This document shows positions 15,627-25,126 of a DNA stretch of 37,407 nt, piece by piece; position 1 is the first letter of the stretch; the number at the start of each line of letters is the position of its first letter. This DNA comes from an uncultured Sphingomonadaceae bacterium (GTDB taxonomy: Bacteria; Pseudomonadota; Alphaproteobacteria; Sphingomonadales; Sphingomonadaceae). The notes beneath the pieces were generated by a model. The model did no database searches, had not been told where the DNA came from, and saw only the letters and a program-made list of their open reading frames with translations. The position numbers and the translations under genes are program-made. The stretch is taken from assembly GCA_946479505.1 (NCBI GenBank), contig CAMLGC010000022.1:1-37407 (forward strand), in the 5' to 3' direction.

Positions 15627-16822
15627 TCCTTCCCGACGCGGCATGGCGCCGGCGCGAAGGCCTCGCGCACCTCGCCGAAATTCTTGGCGCGGCCGAGGGC
15701 GAGACGCGCATCGTTGGCGGCGCGGTTCGCGACACCCTGCTCGGGATCGAGGTTGCCGATGTGGATCTTGCGACCCGGCTCACGCCCCAGGAGGTACTCG
15801 CCCGGCTCGAAACCGCCAGCATCAAGGCGGTGCCCACCGGCCTCGCGCACGGCACCGTCACCGCGGTGCTCGCCGGTGCGCCGGTCGAGGTGACGACGCT
15901 GCGCCGCGACGTCTCGACCGACGGCCGCCACGCGATCGTCGAGTATAGCGGCGACTGGCGCGAGGATGCCGCGCGGCGCGATTTCACGATAAATGCGCTT
16001 TACGCCGATCCCTCGACGGGCGACGTTTTCGATTATTTCAGCGGGCTCGACGATCTGGCCGCGCGGCGCGTGCGCTTCATCGGCGATCCCCTACAGCGTA
16101 TCGCCGAGGACCACCTTCGCATCCTGCGCTATTTCCGCTTCCACGCGCGCTTCGGCGATGCCCCCGATGCGGCGGGGCTCGACGCTTGCGCCGCGCGCGC
16201 CAACGACCTGATGGCGCTCTCGCGCGAGCGGATCGCGACGGAGCTCAGGAAGCTGCTGGTCGCGAAAAGCGCGATCCCGGTGGTCCGGTTGATGCTCGAC
16301 CGCGGCATTTTCGCTCCGATCGTCCCCGAAATTACCGCCGACGGTGTCGACCGGCTCGCTCGGTTGGCGAACGCCGAGGAGGCAGCGGCGATCGCGCCCG
16401 ACGCCATTCGGCGCCTTGCCGCTCTGCTGCCGCAGGATGCCGCCGCGGCAGATGCGATCGCGGCGCGGCTCAAGCTGTCCAATGTCGAACGCAGAAGGCT
16501 TGGCTGCGCGCTGACACCAATCGACGAGACCACCGCCGAGGGCCTCGCCTATCGCCGCGGCACCAATGGCGCTGTCGATGCGCTGCTGCTCGCAGGCGAG
16601 CCGGACGAGGCGGCGCGGATCGCTCGCTGGACGCCGCCACGCCTGCCGGTCGGCGGCGGCGCGCTCGTGCGCCGCGGCGTCGAGGTCGGTCCCGACGTCG
16701 CGCGGTTGCTCCGCGAGATCGAGCGCCGCTGGATCGCCGAGGGGTTTCCGCCTGCCGAACGCGTCGAGGCGCTCGCCGATCAGGCTGCGGAAGGATGGTT
16801 GCGCGAAACGAGAAGCGCATAG
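15614..16822 (+). CDS. cca: CCA tRNA nucleotidyltransferase
   Basis: Adds or repairs the 3'-CCA end of tRNAs; class II nucleotidyltransferase, 402 residues. The head has RIVGGAVRDTLLG and the metal-binding pair in VADVDLATR. Next come VEVTTLRRDVSTDGRH and the neck motif RRDFTINALYAD, with the RRDF element that selects nucleotides, then RRVRFIGDP and ILRYFRFHARFG. The C-terminal helical body is divergent, as usual in alphaproteobacteria. An ATG at 15623 overlaps the Nudix stop exactly as ATGA and could be the true start (three codons shorter). The 3' end overlaps the convergent GGDEF-EAL gene by 43 bases. Confidence 0.94.
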   Translation: MDRMILPDAAWRRREGLAHLAEILGAAEGETRIVGGAVRDTLLGIEVADVDLATRLTPQEVLARLETASIKAVPTGLAHGTVTAVLAGAPVEVTTLRRDVSTDGRHAIVEYSGDWREDAARRDFTINALYADPSTGDVFDYFSGLDDLAARRVRFIGDPLQRIAEDHLRILRYFRFHARFGDAPDAAGLDACAARANDLMALSRERIATELRKLLVAKSAIPVVRLMLDRGIFAPIVPEITADGVDRLARLANAEEAAAIAPDAIRRLAALLPQDAAAADAIAARLKLSNVERRRLGCALTPIDETTAEGLAYRRGTNGAVDALLLAGEPDEAARIARWTPPRLPVGGGALVRRGVEVGPDVARLLREIERRWIAEGFPPAERVEALADQAAEGWLRETRSA

Positions 16823-18492
16823 GCCGCGTCCGGCTCCAGCGGCTTGGCATAAACGTAGCCCTGCGCATAGGTGCAGCCCAACGCCGCCAGCGTCTGCGCA
16901 AGCTCGTTGGTCTCGACCCCCTCGGCGGTGGTTCCCATGCCCAACGCCTGCGCGAGGCTCAGGATCGCGCGCACGATGGCCACCTTGTCACGGTCGGCAA
17001 GCATGTGGGTAACGAACGTCTGATCGATCTTGAGCACGTCGATCGGCAGCTTCTGCAGGAAGGCGAGGTTCGAATAGCCGGTGCCGAAATCGTCCATCGC
17101 CAGCGTGCAGCCGAGATCCTTCAGGGCGTGCATCGCTCGCGCAATCCGATCGGGATCGGTGATGAGCGCGCTTTCGGTGAGCTCGAGCGTGACGCGGTCG
17201 CCGGCGAGCCCCGCCGCCCCGAGCGCCTCTTCGACCACCGGAGCGATATTGTCGCGCTGAAGCTGAATCGCCGACAGGTTGACCGCCACGCGCACCCCGC
17301 AATTCCCGCCGGCACGCGCATCCCATTTCGCCAGCGTCGCCGCGGCGGTTGCGATCGCCCAGCGCCCGAGCGGGACGATCAGCCCCGATTCCTCGGCGAC
17401 CGGGATGAATTCCGACGGCGGGTGGATGACGCCTGCCTCGTCGGTCCAGCGCGCGAGCGATTCGAAGGCGACGATCTTGCCGGTCGCGAGATCGCAGATC
17501 GGCTGGAAGGTAAGCCGCAGGCCTTCGCTGTCGAGCGCGCGGCGAAGCGCGGTCTCCATTTCGAACTGTGCATGCGCGAGCGTCAGCGCCCGCGGCTGAT
17601 ACGCCTCGACCTCGCCGCTGGTCTTGGAGCGCTTGACCGCGAACTGAGCGTGGCGAATCAGGACGTCCGGGTCTTCGAGTCCCTCGGCGCCGAACGCGAC
17701 GCCGATCGCGCAATCGATGTGGAATTCGAGATCGGAAAGCCGGAAAGGCGTTGCGAGCGCCTCGCGAATGCGCGCGGCAACACGATCGGCCTCTTCGGGG
17801 TCGTCGTCGATCGTCATCAGGATACCAAACTCGTCGCCGCCGATCCGCGCGAGCGTGTCGCGCGCGCGCAACGCGCCCTTGATCCGGCGCGCGACCGTGA
17901 TGAGCAATTCGTCGCCCGCGAGCGCGCCCAGGCAGGCATTGACGCGGCTGAACCGGTCCAGATCGATCACCAGCACTGCGCACGACGTCGCCTTGCCCGC
18001 GCTGAGCATCGCCTCCAGCCGATCGGAAAATCCGGCACGATTGGGAAGACCCGACAGGCTATCGGTCAGCATCTCGCGGCGCAGATGCTGCTGCGTGCGC
18101 ACTTCGGCGGTCTGATCGATCAGCGTTGCGAGGCAGCGGCAGCCGCCATAATGCCATGCGCGCGCCAGCGTGACGTGATAGTGTCGGCATTCCACCGCAT
18201 CGCCCGCCTGCCAGGCGATCGCCACCTGGTCGGTTTCCGATGCCAGGAAGGCGTCGATTTCGGCATGCAGCGCGTCGAGAAAGGATGGGCGCCCGCATTC
18301 GGTTTCGAGCCCGGCCTCGCGAAAGGCGTGATTGGCAGCCTCGATGCCGAGCACCGCGCCGTCGCGCACGACGAGCGCCGCCGGGATCGGCAGCAGATCG
18401 AGCCGACGCGCGGTCTCCTCCGGCGGCGGAGTGGTCTCCCCTCCGTTCCGATCCGGTGCGTCCCCCGCGCGCTGGAGCTTTTCTAGCGCCAT
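16780..18492 (-). CDS. GGDEF-EAL bifunctional cyclic-di-GMP protein
   Basis: 570-residue cytoplasmic protein. A PAS-like N-terminal segment covers about 30-160 (DLLPIPAALVVRDGAVLGIE). The GGDEF domain has an intact active site at 218-222 (ARIGGDEFGIL) and an RxxD inhibitory site (RARD) five residues before it, so it could make c-di-GMP and be feedback-inhibited. The EAL domain has FESLAR at the signature (E344; ESL in place of EAL), NLSAIQL, LELTESA, MDDFGTGYSNLAFL and AEGVET, so phosphodiesterase residues look retained. No membrane segment is visible. Regulates motility or biofilm choices by family knowledge. Its 3' end overlaps that of cca. Confidence 0.93.
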   Translation of the reverse strand: MALEKLQRAGDAPDRNGGETTPPPEETARRLDLLPIPAALVVRDGAVLGIEAANHAFREAGLETECGRPSFLDALHAEIDAFLASETDQVAIAWQAGDAVECRHYHVTLARAWHYGGCRCLATLIDQTAEVRTQQHLRREMLTDSLSGLPNRAGFSDRLEAMLSAGKATSCAVLVIDLDRFSRVNACLGALAGDELLITVARRIKGALRARDTLARIGGDEFGILMTIDDDPEEADRVAARIREALATPFRLSDLEFHIDCAIGVAFGAEGLEDPDVLIRHAQFAVKRSKTSGEVEAYQPRALTLAHAQFEMETALRRALDSEGLRLTFQPICDLATGKIVAFESLARWTDEAGVIHPPSEFIPVAEESGLIVPLGRWAIATAAATLAKWDARAGGNCGVRVAVNLSAIQLQRDNIAPVVEEALGAAGLAGDRVTLELTESALITDPDRIARAMHALKDLGCTLAMDDFGTGYSNLAFLQKLPIDVLKIDQTFVTHMLADRDKVAIVRAILSLAQALGMGTTAEGVETNELAQTLAALGCTYAQGYVYAKPLEPDAAYALLVSRNHPSAA

Positions 18493-18540
18493 TGTTCCGG
18501 CGCTTAGGGGGACGGGGTTAACGGGAGCTAAAGCGTACCT

Positions 18541-19758
18541 TCAGGTCACCGCCTGCCGGACGGCAAAGCGCGGCGCACGCCACGCGCCGTTCTCGAGCAG
18601 GTCGGTGAGGATCATGCCGGCACGAACCACGTCCTCGAAGCCGAGATAGAGCGGCGTCAGCCCGAAACGGACGATGTCGGGATCACGGAAATCGCCGATC
18701 ACCCCGCGCTCGATCAGCGCCTGGCAGATCGCGTAGGCGTGCGGATGGCGGAAGCTGACATGGCTGCCGCGCGCGGCAGGATCGAGCGGGGTGACGCAGT
18801 CAAGGCCGAGCGCATCGCCGGCTTTCGCGAGAACATCGAACAGGCCTGCGCTCTTCGCCTCGATCGCCGCCTGGTCCGCCTCGAGCATCAGCTCGACGCC
18901 GGTTTCGAGCGTCGCCAACCCCAGGATTGCGGGCGTGCCCGTAAGCCAGCGCCGGATTCCCGATGCCGGCCGATAACCGTCTTCAAACGCGAACGGCGCG
19001 GCATGGCCCATCCAGCCCGAGAGCGGATTGGCGAGCTCTTCCTGAAGCCGTGCGGCGACATAGAGGAAGGCGGGCGCGCCGGGGCCGCCATTGAGATATT
19101 TGTACCCGCAGCCGACCGCGAGATCGGCGCCGGCACCGTCGAGATCGACCGCCACGGCGCCCGCCGAATGGCTGAGGTCCCACAGCACCAGCGCGCCCGC
19201 GTCGTGCGCGCGCGCCGTCCACGCCGCCATGTCGAAGCGCTCGGCGGTCTTGTAGTGGACATGGGTGAGCAACAGCACCGCGGTGTCGTCGCCGAGCGCC
19301 TGCGCGAGTTCACCGCGCGGCACCGCCTTCAGCCGTCCGCCGGGCACGCACCCCGCCGCGCCTTGGGCGATGTGGAGATCGGTGTGGAAATTGCCCGTCT
19401 CGCTGACGATCGTCGTGCGCGCGGGATCGCGCCGCAGTGCGGCGACGAGCAGCTTGAAAAGATTGGCCGAGGTCGAATCGGCGACGATGACCTCGCCCGG
19501 CCTCGCGCCGATCAGCCGTGCGATCTTGTCGCCGATCCGCTGCGGCGCCTCGATCCAGCCCTCGTTCCAGCTCCGGATCAGTCGCTCGCCCCATTGGCGG
19601 CGCACGACATCGTCGAGCGTGCGCCGGGTTGCGCGCGGGAGCGGGCCGAGCGAATTGCCGTCGAGATAGATCACGCCCTCGGGCAGATCGAACCGCTCGC
19701 GGAGCCCGCGCAACGGATCGGCGGCGTCGCGCGCGCGCGCCTCGTCGCGTGTCATCAT
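18541..19758 (-). CDS. kynU: Kynureninase
   Basis: PLP enzyme splitting L-kynurenine into anthranilate and alanine. 405 residues. Family marks are GVIYLDGNSLGPLP near the N-terminus, ADSTSANLFKLL, ETGNFHTDLHIAQG, WDLSHSAGAVAVDL (PLP-ring Asp) and GCGYKYLNGGPGAPAFL, with the Schiff-base lysine at K220. SGWMGHAAPFAFE and GSHVSFRHPHAY follow. The ATG at 19758 overlaps the stop of the upstream hydrolase in an ATGA, so I prefer it over the adjacent ATG at 19755. Coupling to a probable kynurenine formamidase supports tryptophan catabolism. No tryptophan dioxygenase (kynA) is in the window. Confidence 0.95.
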   Translation of the reverse strand: MMTRDEARARDAADPLRGLRERFDLPEGVIYLDGNSLGPLPRATRRTLDDVVRRQWGERLIRSWNEGWIEAPQRIGDKIARLIGARPGEVIVADSTSANLFKLLVAALRRDPARTTIVSETGNFHTDLHIAQGAAGCVPGGRLKAVPRGELAQALGDDTAVLLLTHVHYKTAERFDMAAWTARAHDAGALVLWDLSHSAGAVAVDLDGAGADLAVGCGYKYLNGGPGAPAFLYVAARLQEELANPLSGWMGHAAPFAFEDGYRPASGIRRWLTGTPAILGLATLETGVELMLEADQAAIEAKSAGLFDVLAKAGDALGLDCVTPLDPAARGSHVSFRHPHAYAICQALIERGVIGDFRDPDIVRFGLTPLYLGFEDVVRAGMILTDLLENGAWRAPRFAVRQAVT

Positions 19759-20666
19759 TCGAATGCCGCCGCGATCAGCCGCTTCGCCTCGGCCCAGGCG
19801 GCGCTGTCGGGTGCGATCAGCTCGACGTGTCCGGTATGATCGACCACGTGGAGCGCCGCGATATCCCCCGCCGCTTTTGCCTTCCCGACATAGGAGGTGC
19901 CGAGCCGCAGCGGGATGATCTTGTCGTTGCGCCCGTTGACCAGGTCCTGCGGCACACCAAGCGGCAGGAGGCGCGTCGCCGAGGTATCGGCATAGGGATC
20001 GGGATGCTCCGGCGTCGCCGGGCCGATGAGCTGCCCGACCACCTCGGTGCCGCAGCCATTGTCTGGGCTCGCCGCGGTCGCCTCGAGATCGGGCAGGCCG
20101 CCGAGCGAGATCACGTGATCGATCCGGATTGGATCGCCGCCCGCGAGCGGGCTGTTTTCAGGCAGGTTGTGCCGCCCGGCGAGCCACAAGGCGAGGTGAC
20201 CGCCCGCCGAATGCCCGATCGCGACGATGCGGTCCGTCTTCAGATGAAAGCGCGCGGCATTGTGCCGCAGCGCATCGGCCGCCTTCTCGACGTCGAGGAA
20301 CGTCCCCGGATACCCCCCGCCCTCGCGATCGACCCCACGATAGTCGATGTTCCACACGGCATAGCCCGCATCGCGAAGGTCGGCCGCGATCCAGTCCATC
20401 AGCGAGCGGTCGGCGATCGCTGTCGTCCAGCAGCCGCCATGCACCATCAACACGGTCGGAAAGGGACCGGCGCCGTCGGGCACCCACACGTCCACCTTCT
20501 GCATCTGCCCGTCGCCATAGGGCACGGTCGCGTTCGGCTCGGGCCGCGGCCGGCTCGTGAGGTCGCCCCACGTCATCAGCGCGTGCGGCGCCGGGGCGGG
20601 AGCGGGCGGAGGCGTGGTCATCGAGCAGGCCGTCAATGCGAGAAGGGGCACGATCGATCGGATCAT
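19755..20666 (-). CDS. Alpha/beta hydrolase lipoprotein, candidate kynurenine formamidase
   Basis: 303 residues. The N-terminus MIRSIVPLLALTAC ends in a lipobox (LTAC), followed by a Pro/Ala-rich linker, so the protein is probably lipid-anchored in the periplasm. The hydrolase fold shows the oxyanion HGGCW, the nucleophile elbow GHSAGG (S153), NGRNDKIIP for the acid and HTGHVE for the catalytic His. This esterase/arylformamidase-like class includes animal-type kynurenine formamidases. Translational coupling to kynU makes N-formylkynurenine hydrolysis a reasonable guess. A periplasmic site would be odd for that role, so an unrelated ester substrate is possible. Confidence 0.82.
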   Translation of the reverse strand: MIRSIVPLLALTACSMTTPPPAPAPAPHALMTWGDLTSRPRPEPNATVPYGDGQMQKVDVWVPDGAGPFPTVLMVHGGCWTTAIADRSLMDWIAADLRDAGYAVWNIDYRGVDREGGGYPGTFLDVEKAADALRHNAARFHLKTDRIVAIGHSAGGHLALWLAGRHNLPENSPLAGGDPIRIDHVISLGGLPDLEATAASPDNGCGTEVVGQLIGPATPEHPDPYADTSATRLLPLGVPQDLVNGRNDKIIPLRLGTSYVGKAKAAGDIAALHVVDHTGHVELIAPDSAAWAEAKRLIAAAFE

Positions 20667-20704
20667 GCCCCTCCCCTACCCCGCTCGCGCCAGTCCGCCA
20701 ACCG

Positions 20705-20890
20705 TCACCGGAAGGTGGAGAACCGCGTCTCGCATGTCTGCTGCCGCCACGGCGCGTCGAACTGATGCGCATGGAGGGCACCGAACGCCTGATCGATCGC
20801 GCCGGCGACCGTCTTCGCGATCGCCGCGACATTCTCGGCGAACTGGCCGCGATACTGGGTCCACATCGGGCTGTAGAAATCGTGGTTCAT
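20705..20890 (-). CDS. Small protein of unknown function (61 aa)
   Basis: Not recognised. The peptide (MNHDFYSPMWTQYRGQFAEN, then VAAIAKTVAGAIDQAF...) looks like a helical cytoplasmic protein without signal or membrane segment. AAAGGA lies at good spacing before the ATG at 20890. It could be cotranscribed with the hydrolase and kynU, whose first start lies 38 bases downstream of its stop. It is divergent from the LysR gene. Real-gene status rests on the ribosome site and non-shadow composition. Confidence 0.6.
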   Translation of the reverse strand: MNHDFYSPMWTQYRGQFAENVAAIAKTVAGAIDQAFGALHAHQFDAPWRQQTCETRFSTFR

Positions 20891-21007
20891 GGCCGTGATC
20901 CTTTCTTCAGGAGCATCATTGGGTACCCGGCCCATATCTTCCTCCCCGCAGCCGCCCGCCAACAAATCGTTAGACACACGTAACAAGCTCTGCTTATGAA
21001 TTGAGCG
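20891..21007. promoter_or_regulatory. Divergent region between the LysR gene and the small-protein/kynU genes
   Basis: 117 bases separating divergent starts. LysR regulators commonly bind such regions and control the opposite operon. The region includes the AT-rich segment 20960-20999 (aaatcgttag...taacaagctc). No exact T-N11-A box is claimed. Confidence 0.4.
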
Positions 21008-21904
21008 ATGCGCACGCTCCCCCCGCTCGCCGCCGTCCGCGTTTTCGAGGCTGCCGCCCGGCACGAGAATTTCACCGCCGCCGCCGCCGAGCTCGGCATG
21101 ACGCAGGCCGCGGTCAGCTATCAGGTCAAGCTGCTCGAAGAACGTTTGGGCGTGCCGCTCTTCCGCCGCGAAAGGCGCCGGGTGACGCTCACCGAGGCGG
21201 GCCGCCGGGCCGCCGCGCCGGTCTCCCGCGCGTTCGACGCGATCGACAGCGCGTTCGCGGACCTGCGCGCCGAGGACGAGGGCCTGCTCACCGTCTCGAC
21301 GTCGAACACCTTCGCCAATAGCTGGCTCGCCTGGCGGCTGGGCGCGTTCCAGATGGCGAACCCCTGCACGGCAGTGCGGCTGCTCACCAGCGACGTCGTG
21401 GTCGATTTCGCCTCCTCCGACGTCGATTGCGCTATCCGCGCGGGCCGCGGCCCCTGGCCCGATCTCGCGCAGGACAAGCTCATCGCGATCGACTTCACGC
21501 CGATGTGCAGCCCCCATTTCCTTGCCCGCCATCCGCTCGCCGTCCCCGCCGACCTGCTCGACGCGCCGCAGATCAGCGGCCACGATCCATGGTGGCCGCA
21601 CTGGCTGCGCGAGGCGGGTGTGGACGTGCCGCCGGGCCCGCCGCGCGTCGGCGTACGGCTCGATTCGCAAGCGCACGAGGGGCATGCCGCGATGGCGAGC
21701 CAGGGCGTCGCGATGCTCACGCCCTTCTTCTGGCGCAACGACCTTGCCGAGGGGCGGCTGGTGCGCCCCTTCGAGCAGGTCGCGACACGCGGCTACGCCT
21801 ATTGGCTCGTCTATCCCGAGCACCGGCGCAACGTTCCCAAGATCAAGCGCTTCCGCGAATGGCTGATCGCGGAGCTCGCGCGGGATTTGCCGAGCCCGGT
21901 ATAG
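21008..21904 (+). CDS. LysR family transcriptional regulator (GcvA-like)
   Basis: 298 residues. The N-terminal winged helix-turn-helix (about 6-65) reads PLAAVRVFEAAARHENFTAA, then AAELGMTQAAVSYQVKLLEE and RLGVPLFRRERRRVTLTEAG, the classic LysR opening of the GcvA subgroup. The C-terminal effector domain (about 90-295) has VSTSNTFANSWLAWRLG, DVDCAIRAGRGPWP and VAMLTPFFWRNDLAEG. It is divergent from the small gene leading into the hydrolase-kynU pair. Control of that operon, perhaps by a tryptophan-pathway intermediate, is inference. Confidence 0.93.
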   Translation: MRTLPPLAAVRVFEAAARHENFTAAAAELGMTQAAVSYQVKLLEERLGVPLFRRERRRVTLTEAGRRAAAPVSRAFDAIDSAFADLRAEDEGLLTVSTSNTFANSWLAWRLGAFQMANPCTAVRLLTSDVVVDFASSDVDCAIRAGRGPWPDLAQDKLIAIDFTPMCSPHFLARHPLAVPADLLDAPQISGHDPWWPHWLREAGVDVPPGPPRVGVRLDSQAHEGHAAMASQGVAMLTPFFWRNDLAEGRLVRPFEQVATRGYAYWLVYPEHRRNVPKIKRFREWLIAELARDLPSPV

Positions 21905-21949
21905 CTGGCCAGTAGCGCCCCCACCGCCGCCCTGCTAACCGGACGCGTG

Positions 21950-24199
21950 ATGGCTACCGACCTTTCCGACAACCCGCCGATCGGCATCCTCGACGCGCCG
22001 TTCGATTCCGCGCTCAGCGAACGCTATCTCGTCTATGCGCTGTCGACGATCACCGCGCGGTCGCTTCCCGATGTGCGCGACGGGTTGAAGCCCGTCCATC
22101 GGCGGCTGCTCTGGGCGATGCGGCTGCTCCGCCTCGATCCGAGCCAGGGCTACAAGAAGTGCGCGCGCGTCGTCGGCGACGTGATCGGCAAATACCACCC
22201 GCACGGGGACCAGTCGGTCTATGACGCGATGGTCCGCCTCGCGCAGGATTTCGCGCTGCGCTATCCGCTCGTCGATGGTCAGGGCAATTTCGGCAATATC
22301 GACGGCGATAACGCCGCCGCCTACCGCTATACCGAGGCCCGGCTGACGCAGGTCGCGATCGACCTGATGGACGGGCTCGACGAGAACGCGACCGATTTCC
22401 GCCCGACCTATAACGGCGAGGAGGAGGAGCCCGAGCTCTTCCCCGGCGCCTTTCCCAACCTGCTCGCCAACGGCGCGAGCGGCATCGCGGTCGGCATGGC
22501 GACCTCGATCCCGCCGCACAACGCCGCCGAACTGCTCGACGCCGCCATGATGCTGATCGACCAGCCCAAGGCGACCGACGCGCAGGTGCTCGAGCACGTC
22601 AAGGGGCCCGATCTCCCCACCGGCGGCCAAATCGTGGACAGCGCCGACGCCATCGCCGAAGCCTATGCCACCGGCCGCGGCGCATTCCGCGTGCGCGCGA
22701 CGTGGCATATCGAGGATCAGGGCCGCGGCACCTGGATCGCGGTGATCGACCAGATCCCTTACGGCATCCAGAAATCGAAGCTGATCGAGCAGACCGCGGC
22801 GCTCATCAACGACAAGAAGCTCCCGATCCTCGCCGACGTCCGCGACGAATCCGACGCCGAAATCCGCATCGTGATCGAGCCGCGCAGCCGCACGGTCGAT
22901 CCCGAATTGCTGATGGAGTCGCTCTTCCGTCTCACCGATTTCGAAACGCGCGTCTCGCTCAACCTGAACGTGCTCGACGCCACCCGCACGCCGCGCGTGA
23001 TGAGCCTGCGTGAGGCGCTTGCCGCTTGGGTCGAGCACCAGTTCATCGTGCTTCAGCGCCGTTCGCAGCACCGGCTCGACAAGATCGCCGATCGCTTGGA
23101 GCTGGTCGCGGGCTATATCATTGCCTTCTTGAACCTCGACCGCGTGATCGCGATCATCCGCACCGAGGACGAGCCCAAGCCGGTGATGATCGCCGAGTTC
23201 GCGTTGACCGACCGTCAGGCCGAGGCCATCCTCAACATGCGGCTGCGGTCGTTGCGCAAGCTCGAGGAGATGGAGCTGCGCAAGGAGAAGGACGCACTCG
23301 AAAAAGAACGCGCCGATCTCGAACAGCTCCTCGGCAGTGACGCCCGCCAGCGCACGCGCCTCAAGCGCGACCTCACCAAAATCCGCGACCGCTACGGCCC
23401 CGAGACTTCACTCGGCAAACGCCGCACACGCATCGAGGAAGCGGCGCCGGCGCGCGAGATTCCGCTCGAGGCGATGATCGACCGCGAGCCGATCACCGTG
23501 CTCATGTCGCAGCGCGGCTGGATTCGCGCGATGAAGGGCCATACTGATCTCGCTTCGGCCGATACGCTCAAGTTCAAGGAGGGCGACGGCCCCGCCTTCG
23601 CCTTCCACGCGCAGACCACCGACAAGCTGCTGCTCGCGGTCGAGAGCGGGCGTTTCTACACGCTCGGCGCCGACAAGCTGCCGGGCGGCCGCGGCTTCGG
23701 CGAGCCGGTACGGCTGATGATCGATATCGAGGGCGACCAGGAGATCGTGGCCTTGCTCCCCGCGAGCGCCTCGGACCGCCTGCTCGTCGCCGCGAGCGAC
23801 GGCCGGGGTTTCGTCGTCAAGACAGCCGACGTGCTCGCCGAAACGCGCAGGGGCAAGACGGTGGTGGCGCCGCGAAAGGGGGCGAAGCTCGCGCTCGTCA
23901 AGCCGATCGACGCGGCCCACGATTACGTCGGTGCGGTCGGCGACAACCGCAAACTCCTCGTCTTCCCGCTCACCGAACTCGCGGAATTGTCGCGCGGCCA
24001 GGGCGTCCAGCTCCAGCGCTACCGCGACGGCGGCCTGTCGGACGCGACCACCTTCGCCTTCGCCGAGGGTCTCTCCTGGACGATGGGCGGCGACACCGGC
24101 CGCACCCGCACCGAACCCGACATGACCCCCTGGCGCACCGCCCGCGGCGCCGCCGGCCGGATGCCGCCTACGGGCTTCCCGCGGGACAATCGGTTCTGA
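21950..24199 (+). CDS. parC: DNA topoisomerase IV subunit A
   Basis: Breaks and rejoins DNA to decatenate chromosomes, acting with ParE. 749 residues from the ATG at 21950; the preceding codon is GTG and could also start. The catalytic tyrosine is Y127 in [31 protein letters not shown] is the quinolone-resistance region: the usual Ser is Q88 and the usual Glu is D92. A winged helix and tower follow ([18 protein letters not shown]), then the coiled coil ([14 protein letters not shown]) and a C-terminal beta-propeller. The tail is ParC-like rather than GyrA-like, since the strict GyrA box is absent. Confidence 0.95.
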   Translation: MATDLSDNPPIGILDAPFDSALSERYLVYALSTITARSLPDVRDGLKPVHRRLLWAMRLLRLDPSQGYKKCARVVGDVIGKYHPHGDQSVYDAMVRLAQDFALRYPLVDGQGNFGNIDGDNAAAYRYTEARLTQVAIDLMDGLDENATDFRPTYNGEEEEPELFPGAFPNLLANGASGIAVGMATSIPPHNAAELLDAAMMLIDQPKATDAQVLEHVKGPDLPTGGQIVDSADAIAEAYATGRGAFRVRATWHIEDQGRGTWIAVIDQIPYGIQKSKLIEQTAALINDKKLPILADVRDESDAEIRIVIEPRSRTVDPELLMESLFRLTDFETRVSLNLNVLDATRTPRVMSLREALAAWVEHQFIVLQRRSQHRLDKIADRLELVAGYIIAFLNLDRVIAIIRTEDEPKPVMIAEFALTDRQAEAILNMRLRSLRKLEEMELRKEKDALEKERADLEQLLGSDARQRTRLKRDLTKIRDRYGPETSLGKRRTRIEEAAPAREIPLEAMIDREPITVLMSQRGWIRAMKGHTDLASADTLKFKEGDGPAFAFHAQTTDKLLLAVESGRFYTLGADKLPGGRGFGEPVRLMIDIEGDQEIVALLPASASDRLLVAASDGRGFVVKTADVLAETRRGKTVVAPRKGAKLALVKPIDAAHDYVGAVGDNRKLLVFPLTELAELSRGQGVQLQRYRDGGLSDATTFAFAEGLSWTMGGDTGRTRTEPDMTPWRTARGAAGRMPPTGFPRDNRF

Positions 24200-24343
24200 G
24201 CGCCACCTCCCTCCCTGAAGGGGGGTGAAGAGGCCGCATTGCGCCCCCGCCCCCCATCCGATATAGCGCGGCGCATTCCCGCCCCGGCCCGCGCGAGTCC
24301 TCGCATTCCGCGCCGCCGGGGCCGCTTTTTTCAGGGGTAAGCG

Positions 24344-25126
24344 ATGCCACGCCGCCGCCAGATCTACGAGGGCAAGGCCAAGATCCTCTACGAAGGGCCG
24401 GAGCCCGGCACGCTGATCCAGTATTTCAAGGACGACGCGACCGCGTTCAACGCCCAGAAAAAGGGCACGATCAGCGGCAAGGGCGTGCTCAACAACCGTA
24501 TTTCCGAGCACATCTTCACGCTGCTCGGCCATATCGGCGTGCCGACGCACTTCATCCGCCGCCTGAACATGCGCGAGCAGCTGATCCGCCAGGTCGAGAT
24601 CGTGCCGATCGAGGTGGTGGTGCGCAACGTCGTCGCGGGTAGTCTGGCCAAGCGCCTCGGGGTCGAGGAAGGCACCCAGCTGCCGCGCACGATCATCGAA
24701 TATTATTACAAGGACGACGCGCTCGGCGATCCGATGATCACCGACGAGCACATCGCCTGCTTCGGCTGGGCGAGCCAGGAGGAGATGCACGACATCGCCG
24801 ACCTCGCGATCCGCACCAACGATTTCCTGTGCGGCCTGTTCGCCGGCGTCGGCATCCGGCTGGTCGACTTCAAGCTCGAATTCGGCCGCATCTGGGACAA
24901 TGACTACGCGCGCATCATCCTCGCCGACGAGATCAGCCCCGACGGCTGCCGGCTCTGGGATATCGAATCGAACGAGAAGCTCGACAAGGATCGCTTCCGC
25001 CGCGATCTCGGCGGCGAGGTCGAGGCCTATCAGGAGGTCGCGCGCCGCCTGGGGCTGCTTCCCGAAGGCACGGATGCGGGCGCGGTGCTCGATCTCGAGA
25101 AGCACCGCAAGCGCCGGGGGAAATAG
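24344..25126 (+). CDS. purC: Phosphoribosylaminoimidazole-succinocarboxamide synthase
   Basis: SAICAR synthase: joins CAIR and aspartate using ATP in purine synthesis. 260 residues, normal length. The signatures are [11 protein letters not shown] (ATP-binding loop), [41 protein letters not shown] and [10 protein letters not shown], then [15 protein letters not shown]. The ATG is preceded by a CAGGGG-like site. Placed about 3 kb before purS-purQ; a TbpB-Slam pair sits between. Confidence 0.97.
   Translation: MPRRRQIYEGKAKILYEGPEPGTLIQYFKDDATAFNAQKKGTISGKGVLNNRISEHIFTLLGHIGVPTHFIRRLNMREQLIRQVEIVPIEVVVRNVVAGSLAKRLGVEEGTQLPRTIIEYYYKDDALGDPMITDEHIACFGWASQEEMHDIADLAIRTNDFLCGLFAGVGIRLVDFKLEFGRIWDNDYARIILADEISPDGCRLWDIESNEKLDKDRFRRDLGGEVEAYQEVARRLGLLPEGTDAGAVLDLEKHRKRRGK

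Noticed and set aside
16186..18486. 766-codon open frame on the plus strand
   Set aside because: Antisense shadow of the GGDEF-EAL gene, very rich in Arg and without domains; long shadows are expected at this GC content.
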